NCBI GenBank assembly: GCA_033060915.1
Contig: CM065397.1
Span: 33,154,501 to 33,218,500, forward strand
Direction of reading: 5' to 3'
Source: Euryodendron excelsum
Taxonomy: Eukaryota; Streptophyta; Magnoliopsida; Ericales; Pentaphylacaceae
DNA: 64,000 nt
Under the pieces are notes generated by a model, which made no database searches, was not told where the DNA came from, and was given only the letters and a program-made list of their open reading frames with translations. Position 1 is the first letter of the stretch. Each line of letters starts with the position of its first letter. The translations under genes and the position numbers were made by a program. This document shows positions 10,731 through 23,000 of the stretch, piece after piece.

Positions 10731-13700
10731 TGTAAGCACCCCATTTTTGCCCACTCGGCAATTTTTGGTTTGATTGGACTCACATTCAAATTGACACAGA
10801 CACATTCAAGCCCAAACCAGTTTTCTAGACTCAATTCAGTCAATCAATTGCTTAGCGGGTTCGTAAGGCCCAATAGAGGCAAAATGGCCAAAATGCCTTT
10901 GGGGTATTGCTTAGTCCAATTCCAGTTGGCACGTCTTCCTAAAGACGGCAAGTCCCTATTTTAACATCAATTCTAGTTCCAATTCCAGTCCAAACCAATC
11001 AAACTCAATTCGGCATGTCTTTCAAAAAAGTTGATCCTTTAGACGATAAGTCCATCCAGTCTGGCACATTTTCAGAGAAAACTCCTTGGAATGATAAGTT
11101 TCTTCAAACTTGTCAAACGGGATCGAGCCTAAGTCCTCGAGATGGTAGAATGGTTCACTTTTGGTGCCTGCTAGCCCACTAATGTAGAATATCCGTTATC
11201 CAACATGCCTTTTGAGAAAGTTGATCCCTCAGACGATAAGACCATCCAATAGCTTCTTGAGATCAGGAAGTCTCTGGAATGAATGCACATCGTTAGAGTA
11301 ACGAAAACACTCACAAACATTGCAACCGTCAGAGTGGCAGAAACACTTGCAAACAGGTCGACATTAGGAATTGCCAACAAAACCCCTATGTCACAGGACT
11401 GAACACGCTTCTTGGCCGTGGCACGTTTATCGAAGGACGGGATGCCTTTGGAAACCAACTCATCACACACCGTTAGAGTGACAAAAACACTCAAAACCTA
11501 GGTCAGCACCAGTGCCTGCTCGCCCACTCTAGTGAAAAATGACCAAACTACCCCTCGAGCCCTTCTAGTATGCTTCTCGAGAAAGTACCTAAGTCCTCAG
11601 AGCGGTAAGTCCACCCTTTCAAGATTGTCCCAAAGATAATCTAGCACGTTCTAGTGCTTTCCAGTCGCTTCCGGGTCGATTCCGAGAGCATTTGGTCAAA
11701 ATGACCATTTTATCCCTAGGCATTAGATAGCCTTCGGGAACTACACCGGCTCTGGGTAGCAAACTGGTTAACATCTAAGGATGCTTCTAATAGTATTCTC
11801 AGCCTTCCAGCACCTTTCTGGATCATTCTGAGTTTATTTAGGTAAGCCTGGTATAAAATGGCCGTTTTGCCCTTGGGGGGCCGGTCGCTTTTTCCAACCA
11901 CACCGGCTCTGAGTATCAAACTGGTAATCCCTTAGAACACTCTCGATAGCATTCCCAACCTTCAAGCCTCCTCACGGGTCACTCTGAGTCTATTCTAGTA
12001 TTTTTTCGGTCCAATTGACTATTTTGCCCCTAGTGGGCCGGTCAACCTTTTCAAATATTTCGGCATTATTTTTTTTAACTCCGTTACTTATGGGACACTA
12101 TTTCAAGAGTTCCTGTCCATCCTAGGCCTTCCGGATCATTCCCGGTCCTTTCAGAGTCACTCCTAGTGGAGTTAAGCCAAAAATTATATAGTAGTCACTA
12201 GGAGAGGCGCCCAAATCTTTTGCCTTGCGTCACAAGGGTTAAAAGATACGTTTCTTGCCACCTTAAAAACTTTCCTAAGTGGCAGGCGCCACTAGTAGCC
12301 AAGCCAATAAATGCTGCCAAGGTTAAATTTCCACTAGTGCCACTACAACAGATGCCAGTTCCTATTTCAATTGCCTATAAATATATACCCTCCTCCTGCA
12401 TGAAAAGGGTCAAAAAACACAGTCCAAAAACTCTGTCTCTCTAAAAACAGAGCTCGAAGTCCCCCAAAACCCTAATTCTCTCAAGCCTCTTCAAAGCCTA
12501 GTCTATATACACTCAAACCCTAGCCTCTTTATACATTGTACACTCAAACACAAGCCTCCAAACATCTATTGAAGACCAAATGCTGCATTTTGAAAGTTTT
12601 CAAAGTTCAAGTCAAGTAAAGTAAACAAAGCAATTAAAGTAAGAAGAAGACATGGTTGGTTTTCCATTTACTTTTACGTAATCCCCCTCTCTCTTCTCTC
12701 TCCTAACCCACTTGGGTTTTTTTCTATTTTAATCCCATCTTCTACATCCTCTTCTTGCATGCTTGAAAAAGGGGCTCCCCGATTCATGTCTAGGAAGGAC
12801 TGTTGAAGGTCACTGTGCTAGGGGCTTTCTTCTAGTTCAACCTTAGATGGTGTGGGTTCGACTCCCTTGATTATGTAGTGAAGCCTAACCTTTTATGTTC
12901 ACGACCCTACTACATTGTGATTACCATATTCATACATTGCATTCAAAATTACATTCAATGTTGTTTTCAAACTTGCATCAAGGTTCTTTTTCAAAACTTA
13001 CATTCAAAATCTCATTTTTCAGACTTGTTTTCAAAATTACACTCCTAGGATGATTTTAGTCAATCTATGTTTGGGTTGTTTTAGAAAAGTGTTACATTCA
13101 ATGTGACCATCAAGGTCCAAATTTTGGGTGTAAACCCTAAATTTGTTTTTTTTATCAAAACCACAATCTTAAGATGATTCTAGCCGTTCCACGGTTACGG
13201 TTATTTTAAGAAAGTGCTACATTCAATGTGATCATTATGGTCCATATTTCAAATCCTAGTTGTTGTCAAAATCACATCCCTAGAATGGTTCTAATCCTTT
13301 CGTGGTTAGAATCATTTTAGGAAAGTGAGTTATTCAAGAGACTTGTAAAAGTCTATATTCAAACCTCATTCCAAATTGTTTTGCAAATTTACTTCCTAAA
13401 AACTCTTTTCAAAGATCTACTTTCTAAAAACTTTTTGTCTTGAAGTCCAAGTCAAGCCCTAGAATCCATGATTCGGAAACTCTAATTCCTTTCTTGAAAT
13501 CATGACTCTTTATTTTCTACATTAAATCATAGATTTTCAAAACCTCTTTTCCTACCAAATCATAGATTTTCAAATTCAAGATTTTCAAAACTCAACCTTT
13601 TCAATTCCATGTCAAATCAAATCCTCCAATTTTGGAAACAAAATCAAATAACCTATTTTTGAAAATAAAATCCAATCTTCAACTTTGGGAAATAGAGATC

Positions 13701-15328
13701 AAATCTTTCATAATTATAATATTTCCTAATTTCGATCTTTCTTAAATTCAAACTTTCCAACATTTATCAATTTCAAACTTTCAAGTTTTTGTAAGTTCAA
13801 AACTTTCTAAATTCAAAACTTTCAAAATTCAAATCTTTCCAAAATCAACTATTTCCTAATTTGGGACTTTCCTAATTTGAAAACTTTCCCAATATGAAAA
13901 CTTTCCTAAAATGAAACTTTCCTAAAATGGAACCTTCCTAATTCAAAGTTTTTTTAAGTTTAAGTTTTTCAAATTCTTACTTTCCAAATTCTTCAAAATC
14001 AAATATTTTCAAGTCACGTCAAATCTTTTCAAGTCTTTTCTAAATCAAGTATTTCTAAAATCAAATCAAATCCTTTCCTAATATTTCTTAAATCTGACTT
14101 CCCTAATTCAAAACTTTCTAAAATCAAACTTTTCAAGTCTAAATCAAACCTTCTTATTTCAAGTGCATGTTTCAACCCTAGGTTACCAAGGTCCTAAGAT
14201 GTCTAAATCCTAGTTCAACCTTAACCTTAAAGTTAGGAAGTCTCAACTCTTTTCTAAAACTCAAATCCAAAACCAAGATGGTTTTCAAAATTCAATTCAA
14301 GTCAAGATGATTTCAAAATTCAACTCAATCTTTCCAAAACAAGTCCAGGTTCTACTCCTCAAGTTCAATTTAAAATCAAAGCTCAATTTAAAATTCTCAA
14401 GTTCAATTTCAAATCAAAGTCAATACTAAGTTCAATTTTAAATCAAAGTTCAATTTTAAATCTTCTAGTCAAAGTTCAAATCAACCCTTTTCAAGTCAAA
14501 CTGTTCAAAGGCCTCAAAGTGTCTTTTCAAATTAAACAAGACCTCAGAGTATTTATTTTCAATCAAACCCCAAGTCCAAACTACGACTGACTTGATTCCC
14601 AACAAAGAGATACGTAGGCAACGCTTATGGGTGCGGTCACAACTTTTTTCAAATTTTCAAGTCCACCACCTTTTTTTCAAATATCCAATTCCAGAACCTA
14701 TTTCAAGTTTTCAATTTTCATAATCTATTTCAAACTTTAAATCCCCTTCTTAAAGTTATTTTCACAATCAAATCCTTTTCTTACACTTGTATGTTATGCA
14801 TCCTATCAAGCCTCTTTCTCAAATTCTCAAAGTGTATATAATTGGACAATGGATAATTGAAGATTCTAAATGAGTGAACTTAGGGTGAATAGACATGTAG
14901 GTACTGTAAGAGCAGGATAGGGTGATGACCCAGTGCAACTTCCCTATAAGTGACCAACCTTTGAACCTAGAATAACTATTTTTGAAAGACCAAAAACAAA
15001 GTTATTTTATTAAAAAAACGGGCTTAAATCTTTTCAAAGGTTTTCAAACAACCTGTTTTCTCCAAAACCCCTCTCTTAAGGAAGTTTTCCAAAATCTTTT
15101 CAAAAACCGTAAGTTTAATCTTTGGATTGCAGTTAGTTTTTAAGTGACCTAATTCACCTTAACAAAGTTAGGTGGCGACTCTAACTCTTTTTCCAAAAGC
15201 CCTTATTTAAATCAATTTTTAGGTCAAACCTAGTCGCACTTGTCGATTTAGGAGGTTGAGTTGTAACGAGAGAGTACTGTGTTTTTCTCGTTTGTATTTT
15301 CTCGAGTGCGAAAAATCGGGGCGCGACA
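10731..15328 (+). mobile_element. Long-LTR family copy A: solo LTR, 4.6 kb, inside the Tekay-like gag
   Basis: Starts TGTAAGCACCCC and ends GGGGCGCGACA. Flanking 5-mers are ATTAT (10726-10730) and GTTAC (15329-15333); they differ by one G-to-A and one C-to-T, as expected from deamination of methylated cytosines. U3 is about 1.65 kb, ending in a TATAAATATA box at 12376. The remaining 2.9 kb is an unusually long R/U5 dominated by CTTTCCTAA/TTTCAAA-type runs, with the family motif GACTGACTTGATTCCC...GAGATACGTAGGCA at about 14585-14620. No internal region or second LTR is present, so it arose by LTR-LTR recombination. U3 keeps only one unit of the palindrome array (about 10930). Confidence 0.93.
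12376..12385 (+). promoter_or_regulatory. TATA box of LTR copy A
   Basis: TATAAATATA follows the decayed GGCGCC hairpin zone and precedes the AAACACAG...CTCTCTAAAAAC segment that matches the start of R in copies E and F. Confidence 0.65.
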
Positions 15329-15727
15329 GTTACAGATGTGGAGTTAGAGAACATATAGTTCGAGACTGTCCATCACTGAGGTCAGACAAATGTTATCATT
15401 GCGGGCAATAAGGGCATATGTTATGAGATTGTCCAACTTTGCCATCTGCAGCTTCTTCAGTAGGTAGGTGGAGGTAGAACATCATCTAGGAGTTCTTAGA
15501 AGGGTGGAGGTTCTTCAAGTGGACCACGTACACAAACACAAGCCAGTGTACACGCTATGACACATTAGGATGCTCAAGAGACACCTGACGTTGTTACATG
15601 TATACTTCCTATTTCTGGTAGACATGTACGTATTTTGATAGACCCTAGTTCCACTCATTCATTTATGTCTTTATCATTTGGTACGCATTTGGATTGACCT
15701 CTCACACTACTAGATTATAATTTATCT
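15329..15727 (+). pseudogene. Tekay-like gag zinc knuckles and aspartic protease start
   Basis: After the solo LTR the gag frame resumes with two zinc knuckles: YRCGVREHIVRDC (first Cys position changed to Tyr) and CYHCGQ-stop-GHML-stop-DC, the latter carrying two stops. A Gln/Ser/Gly-rich stretch follows, then the protease entry TCILPISGRHVRILIDPSSTHSF (about 15597-15663). The catalytic triad is Asp-Pro-Ser here, whereas chromoviruses usually keep Asp-(Ser/Pro)-Gly, so the active-site Gly appears lost. These domains normally bind genomic RNA and cleave the polyprotein. Confidence 0.85.
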
Positions 15728-17395
15728 GTGTCTACTCCTATTGGAGAGGTGGTGTTAGTTGATGTAGCATATAAGGGCTGTGTGTTGCATGTGGCTGATA
15801 AGGAGTTATCTATGGATTTAGTACCACTGGATATTCAGGATTTTGATATTATTCTAGGCATGGATTGGCTAGCATCATATCATGCTTTTCTAGACTATTT
15901 CAAGAAAGAGGTGGTATTTCAGATGCCCAATGAGCCTGACTTCAGATTTTATGGTGATCGAAGTATTACTCCAAATTGCCTTATATCAGTAATAAAGGCA
16001 AGGAAATTGCTTAAGAAAGGTTATCAATGTTATTTGGCTAATGTGATATATACTAGCAAGTCAAAGACGAAGTTAGACGATATCCCAGTTGTGCGAGAAT
16101 TTTCAAATGTGTTTCACGAGGAGTTACCAGGGATAGTACTTGCCAGAGAGGTAGAATTTTCTATTGAATTATTGTCAGGGATTGCTCTAATATCTATTTC
16201 ACCTTACAGAAGTGCTCCAACTGAGTTAAAAGAATTGAAGATTCAGTGCCAAGACTTACTGGATCGAGGCTTTATTTGGCCAAGTGTGTCACCTTGGGGA
16301 GCTCTAATTTTATTTGTAAAGAAGGATGGCACGATGAGATTGTGTGTTGACTACCATCAATTGAACCAAGTTACAGTACGCAACAAATATCCTTTACTTG
16401 GATTAACGATCTATTTGACCAATTTGACTAAAATTGTAAAGAGCTAAAGTGAAGGTAGAAGATAATGATGTGCTAAGGACTATTTTTCGTACCAGATATG
16501 GACATTATGAATTTTTTGTTACGCCTTTTGGATTGACTAGTGCCCTAACAGTGTTTATGGACTTAATGAATAGGGTATGTCAATCAAACCCTGATTAATT
16601 TGTTATTGCCTTTATTGATGATATTTTGATTTACTTGCATAGCAAGGAGGAGTATGAATATCACTTACATAGTGTGATGTAGACATTGCAAGAAAAACAG
16701 TTGTTTGCAAGACTAAGCAAATGTGAATTTTGGTTAGACAATGTGGTTTTCTTGGGACATGTAACATCTGAGAATGGGATTTGTGTTGATCCTAAGAAGG
16801 TGGAAGTTGTAGTGAAATGGGAACGACTGACTAATGTTCCTGAGATCAGAAGTTTCTTGGGTTTGGCAGGATATTATCATCATTTATTCAGGGTTTTTCA
16901 TCAATTGCTATGCCTTTGACTAGATTGACTCGAAAAAATATAAAGTTTGAATGGAATGATGCATGCAAACAAAGTTTTCAAGAATTGAAGATTAGATTGG
17001 TTTCAGCCCTAGCATTGAATATTCCTTTTGGTAAAGGAGATTTTGTGATTTATATTAATGCTTCACTTCATGGTTTGGGGTGTGTATTAATGCAATGTGG
17101 GAAAGTAATTGCTTATGCTTCAAGACAATTGAAGAATCATGAACGTAATTACCCTACTCACAATCTGGAGTTGGTAATAATTGTGTTTGCTTTAAAACTT
17201 TGGAGACATTGCTTGTATGGTGAGACTTCTGAAATTTTTACAGACCATCAGAGTTTGAAGTACTTGTTTACTCAAAAAGGATTTGAATTTGAGGTAGAGG
17301 CAATGGATGGAGTTGATTAAGGATTATGACTGTGTTATTCATTACCATCCTGAAAAAGCTAATATTGTGGCTGATGCTCCGAGTCGAAAGTCGAA
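15728..17395 (+). pseudogene. Tekay-like protease C-terminus, reverse transcriptase and RNase H
   Basis: An open 239-codon stretch (15728-16447) covers the end of protease ([19 protein letters not shown]), the linker ([11 protein letters not shown]) and the RT N-terminus ([40 protein letters not shown]). A frameshift near 16440 follows. The next segment has [18 protein letters not shown] and FIDDILIYLHSKEEYEYHL, keeping the catalytic DD, then ARLSKCEFWLDNVVFLGH and [15 protein letters not shown]. RNase H (16910-17320) keeps [19 protein letters not shown] and [11 protein letters not shown], but its first catalytic Asp is Asn (INASLHGLG). At least two stops and three frame changes disable it. 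Together these domains convert element RNA into DNA. Confidence 0.92.
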
Positions 17396-18928
17396 AGTAT
17401 GCTGGCATGTGAGCAATGTACTCGTGGTACTATTTTCAGTGAGTTGAATTGAATGGGTGTGGAGCTAGCAGTGACAGATACTGTTGCTTTGGTAGCTCAT
17501 TTTAGAGTAAGACCATTGTTGATTGACCATATTTATGAGATGCAGTTTCATGATCAGGAGTTAAAGAAAATTAAAGGCTAAGTTAGAGATGGGATAGGAA
17601 CAGAATTTGTTATTTGGGATGATGGCATGTTATTATTCGGTACTCGAATGTCTGTACCAAGTGACAAAACCTTAAGGAGAGAGATTTTGGAGGAGGCACA
17701 TAGTTCAGCTTATGCTATGCATTCGAGTAGCATTAAAATGTATCATGATCTTAGAGAGAATTATTAGTGGAATGGGATGAAGAGAGAGATAACACAGTTT
17801 GTTGCTAAGTGTTTGGTGTGTCAGCAAGTAAAGGCTAAACATTAGCGACCTGCAGAACTATTATAGCCTCTCCTTATTCCTAAATGGAAGTGGGAGCATA
17901 TTACTTTAGATTTCGTAACAAGACTTCCTTGAGCTCTGAAAGGCTATGATTCTATTTGGGTGATTGTGGATCGATTAACCAAGTCTGCACATTTTCTACC
18001 TATTTAGACTACTTATTCTATCGACAGGTATGCTAGACTATATGTTAACGAGATTATTAGTTTACATGGGGCTCCAGTGTCTATAGCTACAAATAGGGAT
18101 CTAAGATTTACTATGGGAACTACCTTAAAGTTCAATACAACTTTTCACCCACAAACAGATGGTTAGATTGAGCAGACCATCCAAACATTAGAGGATATGC
18201 TGCAATCTTGTGTTTTGAATATTAAAGGTAATTGGGATGACCACTTATCGTTAATGAAATTTGCTTATAATATCAGCTATCAAAGTAACATTGATATGAT
18301 ACCTTACAAAGCTTTATATGGTCGAAGGTGTAGGACACCATAATGTTGGAGTGAGGTGGGGGAAAGAAAGATGTTGGGACCAGAAATAATTCAAGATACA
18401 ACTGACAAAATCAAGATGGTTTAAGACAACTTAAAAATTGCATAGAGTCGCCAAAAAAGCTATGCTGACAATTGAAGAAGAGATTTGGAATTTGTCAAGG
18501 GTGATAGAGTATTTCTATGGGTTACACCATGGAATGGGGTGATGAGGTTTGGAAAAAAGAGAAAATTGAGTCCACAGTATATTGGGCCATATGAAATTAT
18601 TGAGAAAATTGGAACTATAGCTTATCACTTGGCTTTACCTCTGGAATTATCTCAATTATATGATGTATTCCATGTATCAATGTTACTCAAGTATATTCTA
18701 GATTTGTCGCATATATTGACTTCTCAACCACTTGAATTGAAAGAGAAATTGTCTTATGAAGAGGAACCAGCTAAGATTTTAGATTGCAAGGAGCACGTTT
18801 TACGAAAGAAGAATATACCATTGGTAAAAGTCTTGTGGAGAAGTCATTCAATTAAGGAAGCTACTTGGGAGAACAAAGAGAATATGAAAATTCAGTATCC
18901 TCATTTGTTTCAGCCTAGTAAGTGAATT
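17396..18928 (+). pseudogene. Tekay-like integrase with chromodomain-like C-terminus
   Basis: Broken frames give the zinc-binding N-terminus (about 17700-17840, MKREITQFVAKCLVCQQVKA), the catalytic core (WEHITLDFVTRLP, YDSIWVIVDRLTKSAHFLP) and an open 146-codon tail (18485-18925) with KLSPQYIGPYEIIEKIGTIAYHLALP, YDVFHVSML and a chromodomain-like end (KVLWRSHSIKEATWENKENM). In the core the second catalytic Asp is Asn (SIATNRDLRF), and about a dozen residues normally present before the MGT segment are deleted at about 18110. The tail is typical of Tekay/Del chromoviruses, where it directs insertion into heterochromatin. Confidence 0.9.
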
Positions 18929-18942
18929 TCGAGATGAATTTC

Positions 18943-18960
18943 TTTTAAGGGGGGAAGAGT
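18943..18960 (+). other. Polypurine tract of the Tekay-like element
   Basis: A purine run, AAGGGGGGAAGAG, ends one base before the 3' LTR. It primes plus-strand DNA synthesis in Ty3/gypsy elements. Confidence 0.85.
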
Positions 18961-20948
18961 TGTGAGATCCAGCCCTTTCATTTTGAATTATTTACTTTAA
19001 TTGCATGTGGATTAGCCTAATCAAGAAGCTTAAATGCTTTTGTTTAATGTGCATTATATTTTGATATTTTATTTATAATTAACCTCTATTAAGTAATCTA
19101 AGTGAAGGTTAATTAGTGTTAATCAATAAATTAATTTAAACTACTTAGTGATTGAGGTGCTTGTTAGTATGCTTTATATGTTTGACACCTAGGTGTGTGC
19201 TTCAAAAATTATATTGTGTGTGTGTGACACATGTGAGAATAAATATATAATATATCTACAGTTGTTTGAAGACATCAAAAGAGAAGATAGGAACTTGTGT
19301 GGAAAAGGTGCAGCTTGTTAGAAATTCTATTTTGCAAGAGAGAAAGTGAAAGAAGAAGAGGGAGAAAAGGAAAGACAAGAAGATAAATAAAGGGAAAGGG
19401 AAGGGAAAACTTGTGTAGGCTTGAACTAAGGTGAGAACATCTAATTCTAAGTTTATTCTTGTTGTTTATTCTTCATGGAATGAAGAAATTGATTAGTTTA
19501 AGGTCTAATTCAAAAGTTTTGCAGTCAACACTGATACCCTTTACGGAAATGATCATAAATCCTTCTTGAAAAGTCTAAATCTTACACTGTTTGATGCGTT
19601 AGAAACTAGACTCATATATCTTTCTATTGATATATAGCTCGAAGTCTAATTCCTTGTCAGTTGATTCAGATTTGAGTTCAAAGTTGAGCCAAAAGTGTTA
19701 TTTGTAACAATTTTCAGTATGTTACTCCCATATTCAAATGTTTATAACTCTTTCATTTGGACTTTGTCTAGGACCCATGACATATGGATTTAAAGCCCAA
19801 GAAGTCTAATTTTCAATGACACAAATATCAATTTTAAATTCTTAACAGATAGAAAGTTATGATTAAAATAATGCACCTATGTTAGGGGATCATGGTTCAA
19901 ACTTAGAGTCTTACACCCATTTGACTTTGGGTGGCTTTTGTGACCTTTCCAATGTATCTCAAATATTTCATATCATATTGTAATGATGTGTTTTCCCTAT
20001 TTATACTCATGTATTGAGTAATATGGTATGTGCTAAGTTTCGAAGAAAGTAAGCATACTTCAACTTCTTGAAAGGAGTAATTTGGCTATCACTTCCAATA
20101 GTTTGGTCGCTTGAGGTGGGTGTACTAATTCATATTGAATGTTGCTTAGAATATGAAGATGTATTTTATGAGCTTTGGCTGTGTTGGATTTATACGGAAT
20201 ATTCATTGAGATGCTTATGTGGTGGTTATGATGTGTTTCAAAGTCAAAACATTGCATTGCGTTGCACTGTCCAGGGGACGTTGCCTAAGAGGCTAATTCA
20301 GAGATTATGCATTATTGTCCAGGGGATGTTTCCTACAAGGCTATTTCATACGTTACTCATCATTGTCCAGGGGACGCTGCCTATAAGGCTAATTCATTCA
20401 TAGTGCATGGTCAGTGGCTAATATGTAATGAATGTGATATGCGATGTGTGTGGTATCATTTGGACTTGAAGCTAACACAGTCCTTTATTTCAATGGTTGT
20501 GGTGATCAATTATGTTTAAGTATTCTTGTTTATATTCTTGTGAGTTATTACATTCATTGTGCACGTGGTTTGCTCACACCCCTATAGTGGTTCTTTTTTA
20601 GGTACCCAAACAAACTGGAGCCCACTGCTGAGTCTAGGTGTGTAACGAAAAGTCTATGATAGGTTGTGAGCATTTGTACTTATTGTATATTTTGTCACAC
20701 TCTGTCATATATAGTATGTGTATAGAGAGGGTATTTTTTTATTTCCCTTGTATATATTTGTGGATGGATGTTTTACATCTCTTTTCTGTTATGTGTATAA
20801 ACTTGAAATGTGTTTTGTTTATACTTGGTGAGATTCTCTTGGTATTCCTTGATTACATTATTTTAATTATAATGTTTAGACAGTGAGTTTGTAAAGTCCA
20901 CCTTACCTTAAGAAGGTCATATAATTACCTCTGGGGTGGGGTGTGATA
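18961..20948 (+). repeat. 3' LTR of the Tekay-like element
   Basis: Begins TGTGAGATCC and ends GGGGTGTGATA; the last CA has become TA. Colinear with the 5' LTR at 7554-9557 with point differences and short indels, for instance an extra 4-6 bases at about 19090. It is followed by the target duplication CCATA. Confidence 0.93.
20265..20408 (+). repeat. 48-bp tandem repeat, three units, in the 3' LTR
   Basis: Exactly three 48-bp units of the CACTGTCCAGGGGACG...ATGCAT type. The 5' LTR has four units, one of them shortened. Confidence 0.85.
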
Positions 20949-20953
20949 CCATA

Positions 20954-21400
20954 TTCCCAAAAGATAATTTTAACTACCCATTCATACAATGGATGATTGC
21001 ATTGGTAATGGCTAGGAATGTTGTCCTAAGATAGCACGAATATTCTGTTTTGCATTAGCGGTTTCAACTGGTTGGGTGTCTAACACAATAAAGTCCACTA
21101 GATAGTAGACATTGCCTACTTGAATGAGGACATCCTCAATAATGTCTCTGAGGACTTTGACGGATCGGTTCACTAACTCTAGCGTGACTCGTGTAGGGCG
21201 CATGTCTCCTAAACCTAGTATCTTATAAATTGAATAAGGAAGAAGATTAACACTAGACCCCAAATCAAGAAGAGGTCGATCAATCTTATGGCCCCTTATG
21301 ATGCACGAAATATTAGGACAACTAGGGGTTCTTATATTTTGGTGCAATTTTACATTAAAGAATAGCACTCTGGATCTCATTCATCATAGCCATCTCTTTC
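20954..21400 (-). pseudogene. Athila-like aspartic protease region
   Basis: A 122-codon minus-strand frame (21380-21012) plus the adjoining bases to the insertion site. It carries SCIIRGHKIDRPLLDLGSSV with the Asp-Leu-Gly catalytic triplet used by Athila/Tat proteases, then NLLPYSIYKILGLGDMRPT, a VLIQVGNVYYLVDFIVLDTQPV flap and core, and IRAILGQ. The frame ends in FGNM just where the chromovirus inserted and resumes at 7553. It is the best-preserved piece of this element, though the upstream reading frame is broken near 21400. Confidence 0.9.
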
Positions 21401-23000
21401 ACATGCAACTTCCTCTTTATAGTACACAAGTCCTTCAAGAACTTAGCATAAGAGGGAATCTGTTTGATGTCATCTAAGATAAGAATATTGACTCTAACCT
21501 ATTTGAAAATATCATAGATTTCAAAGTTTAACAACTCATTCTTAGGTTTTGTCAGTTGATGAGGAAACGAGGCATGTTTCAAAACGTCATTCCCCAAGTC
21601 TTTAGATGCATCATTTGACTCTATGACAGGTTCAGAATGGTTCTCATTAGTTTTTAACTCTTGCTCACTTTTTTTTATCACTCTCATCTCTCTCTTGTTC
21701 TTGTCCTAATCCATTAGGCTCATCACTACCTGCTTGGTTTTCCTTCATAGGAGGGATGGTTTTATCAATGATATTCCCACTTCTAAGAGTTGTGATAGCT
21801 TGAACCTATTCATGATTGGTTTCAATGAAATTAGTAGATTTTGGGTTTGGTTGGTTTGGGCTGAAAATCTACTAGGTATTTATTAAGCCAATATTAGCTT
21901 TTGAATTTCTCTCAACATAATATTATTTTCCCCAAGAGTTTGCTCCCTGCTCTGTACCCTAGTAGTCAATGCCCTGAAGTCATTAGTCAATTGATTAACA
22001 TTGTCCTCTACATTATGTCGATGAGTGGGTTGGTATTGTGTAGGTTGAGGTTGGAATGGTTGTGGTATGTGTTGTGCTTGGAATGGTTGTGGTAGCCCTT
22101 GAAACTGTTGCGGTGCTTGTTGGGGTTGGAAGACTTGACGGTTTTGGGGACCCTCGTTTCTCCACCCAAAATTAGGGTGATTTTGCCATCCAAGATTATA
22201 CATATTGGAGTAAGGGTTTCCTCCACTCCTTTGATCAATGTACCCCCTCTATATTGGTCAATCGCATTAACTTAGCCATGTAGTGCCTCTTGCACTCCCT
22301 ATATGACTGGGCATGCTGCAGTGTCATGCTCTAATGTATCATAAACTAAACATGGTGAATGTGGTTGAACCCCTATTGTATTGACCTTATAGGTTTCTAA
22401 AGCCTCTAACTTGTGGGAAAGTGATGTGAGTCTAGCTTGAAGATCTTCAACTTCCCTAAGTTGATGTTTAACCTCGATGTGTGTTGTAGGTCTATTTGTG
22501 GGATTTTGAGTTCCCGTCGTAGCCTAATCTTTAGCCAAGTTGGCTAGATAGTCAAAGTAATTGTACGCTTCAGTGGGGTTTTTGTCAGGATATGTCACCG
22601 CGCACTTATACTCTATAAACATCTTCAATTGAGGGGTTAATAAAGAATAAAAGATACTTATGACTAACTAGTCGTCAAAACCATGGTGGGGGCATGCATG
22701 TAATAGTTCTTTAAACCTCTCCCAACATTGGAAGAAGGTCTTCCCATTCTCTGGAGAAAATTGTGAGATGGTATGATATATAGCTTTAGTTCAATTTTTA
22801 GGAAAAAATTTTCTCAAGAATTTCCCTTGCAGTGTGTTCCATGAGTGAATAGACATAGGCCTCAACGAGTTGAACCATGTCTTGGCCTTGTCTTTAAGAG
22901 TGAAAGGGAACAATTTTAAAAGTAAAACTTCCCTAGGACACGAGTTAACTTAGAATATTGAGCATGCATCCTCAAATTCTTTGATGTAGGTGTATGGTTT
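21401..23000 (-). pseudogene. Athila-like gag remnant
   Basis: Minus-strand pieces in order: the capsid-type retrotransposon gag domain (about 22960-22600: LKLFPFTLKDKAKTWFNSL, TLQGKFLRKFFPKN, FSPENGKTFFQCWERFKELL, ACPHHGFDD), then NPYSNMYNLGWQNHPNFGWR at about 22215 and a Gln/Pro-rich tract of FQPQQ/FQGLPQ/FQPQP repeats (22160-22030), a coiled region (NQLTNDFRALTTRV), and an acidic Lys/Glu-rich part before protease. Stops and frameshifts occur in every segment. In active relatives this assembles the virus-like particle. Neighbouring PBS and protease in the same orientation confirm the assignment. Confidence 0.88.

Larger units (their letters stand above)
7554..20948 (+). mobile_element. Tekay/Del-like Ty3/gypsy chromovirus, full-length but decayed, carrying a nested solo LTR
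   Basis: Two LTRs of about 2.0 kb (7554-9557 and 18961-20948) flank a PBS, gag, zinc knuckles, protease, RT, RNase H, integrase with a C-terminal chromodomain-like tail, and a polypurine tract. Flanking 5-mers TCATA (7549-7553) and CCATA (20949-20953) are a target duplication with one mismatch. On the minus strand, removing the element rejoins the interrupted Athila-like frame as FGNM followed by TLEMNIF, which independently supports the boundaries. Net length without the nested LTR (10731-15328) is about 8.8 kb, normal for the lineage. Over the first ~200 bases the two LTRs differ at roughly one site in ten by eye, so the insertion is old; stops and frameshifts throughout make it non-autonomous. 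Confidence 0.93.

Noticed and set aside
15171..15190. Primer-binding site inside LTR A (GGTGGCGACTCTAAC)
   Set aside because: It is in the U5 end of every family member, about 150 bp before the LTR terminus, so it is LTR sequence and not a PBS after an LTR.
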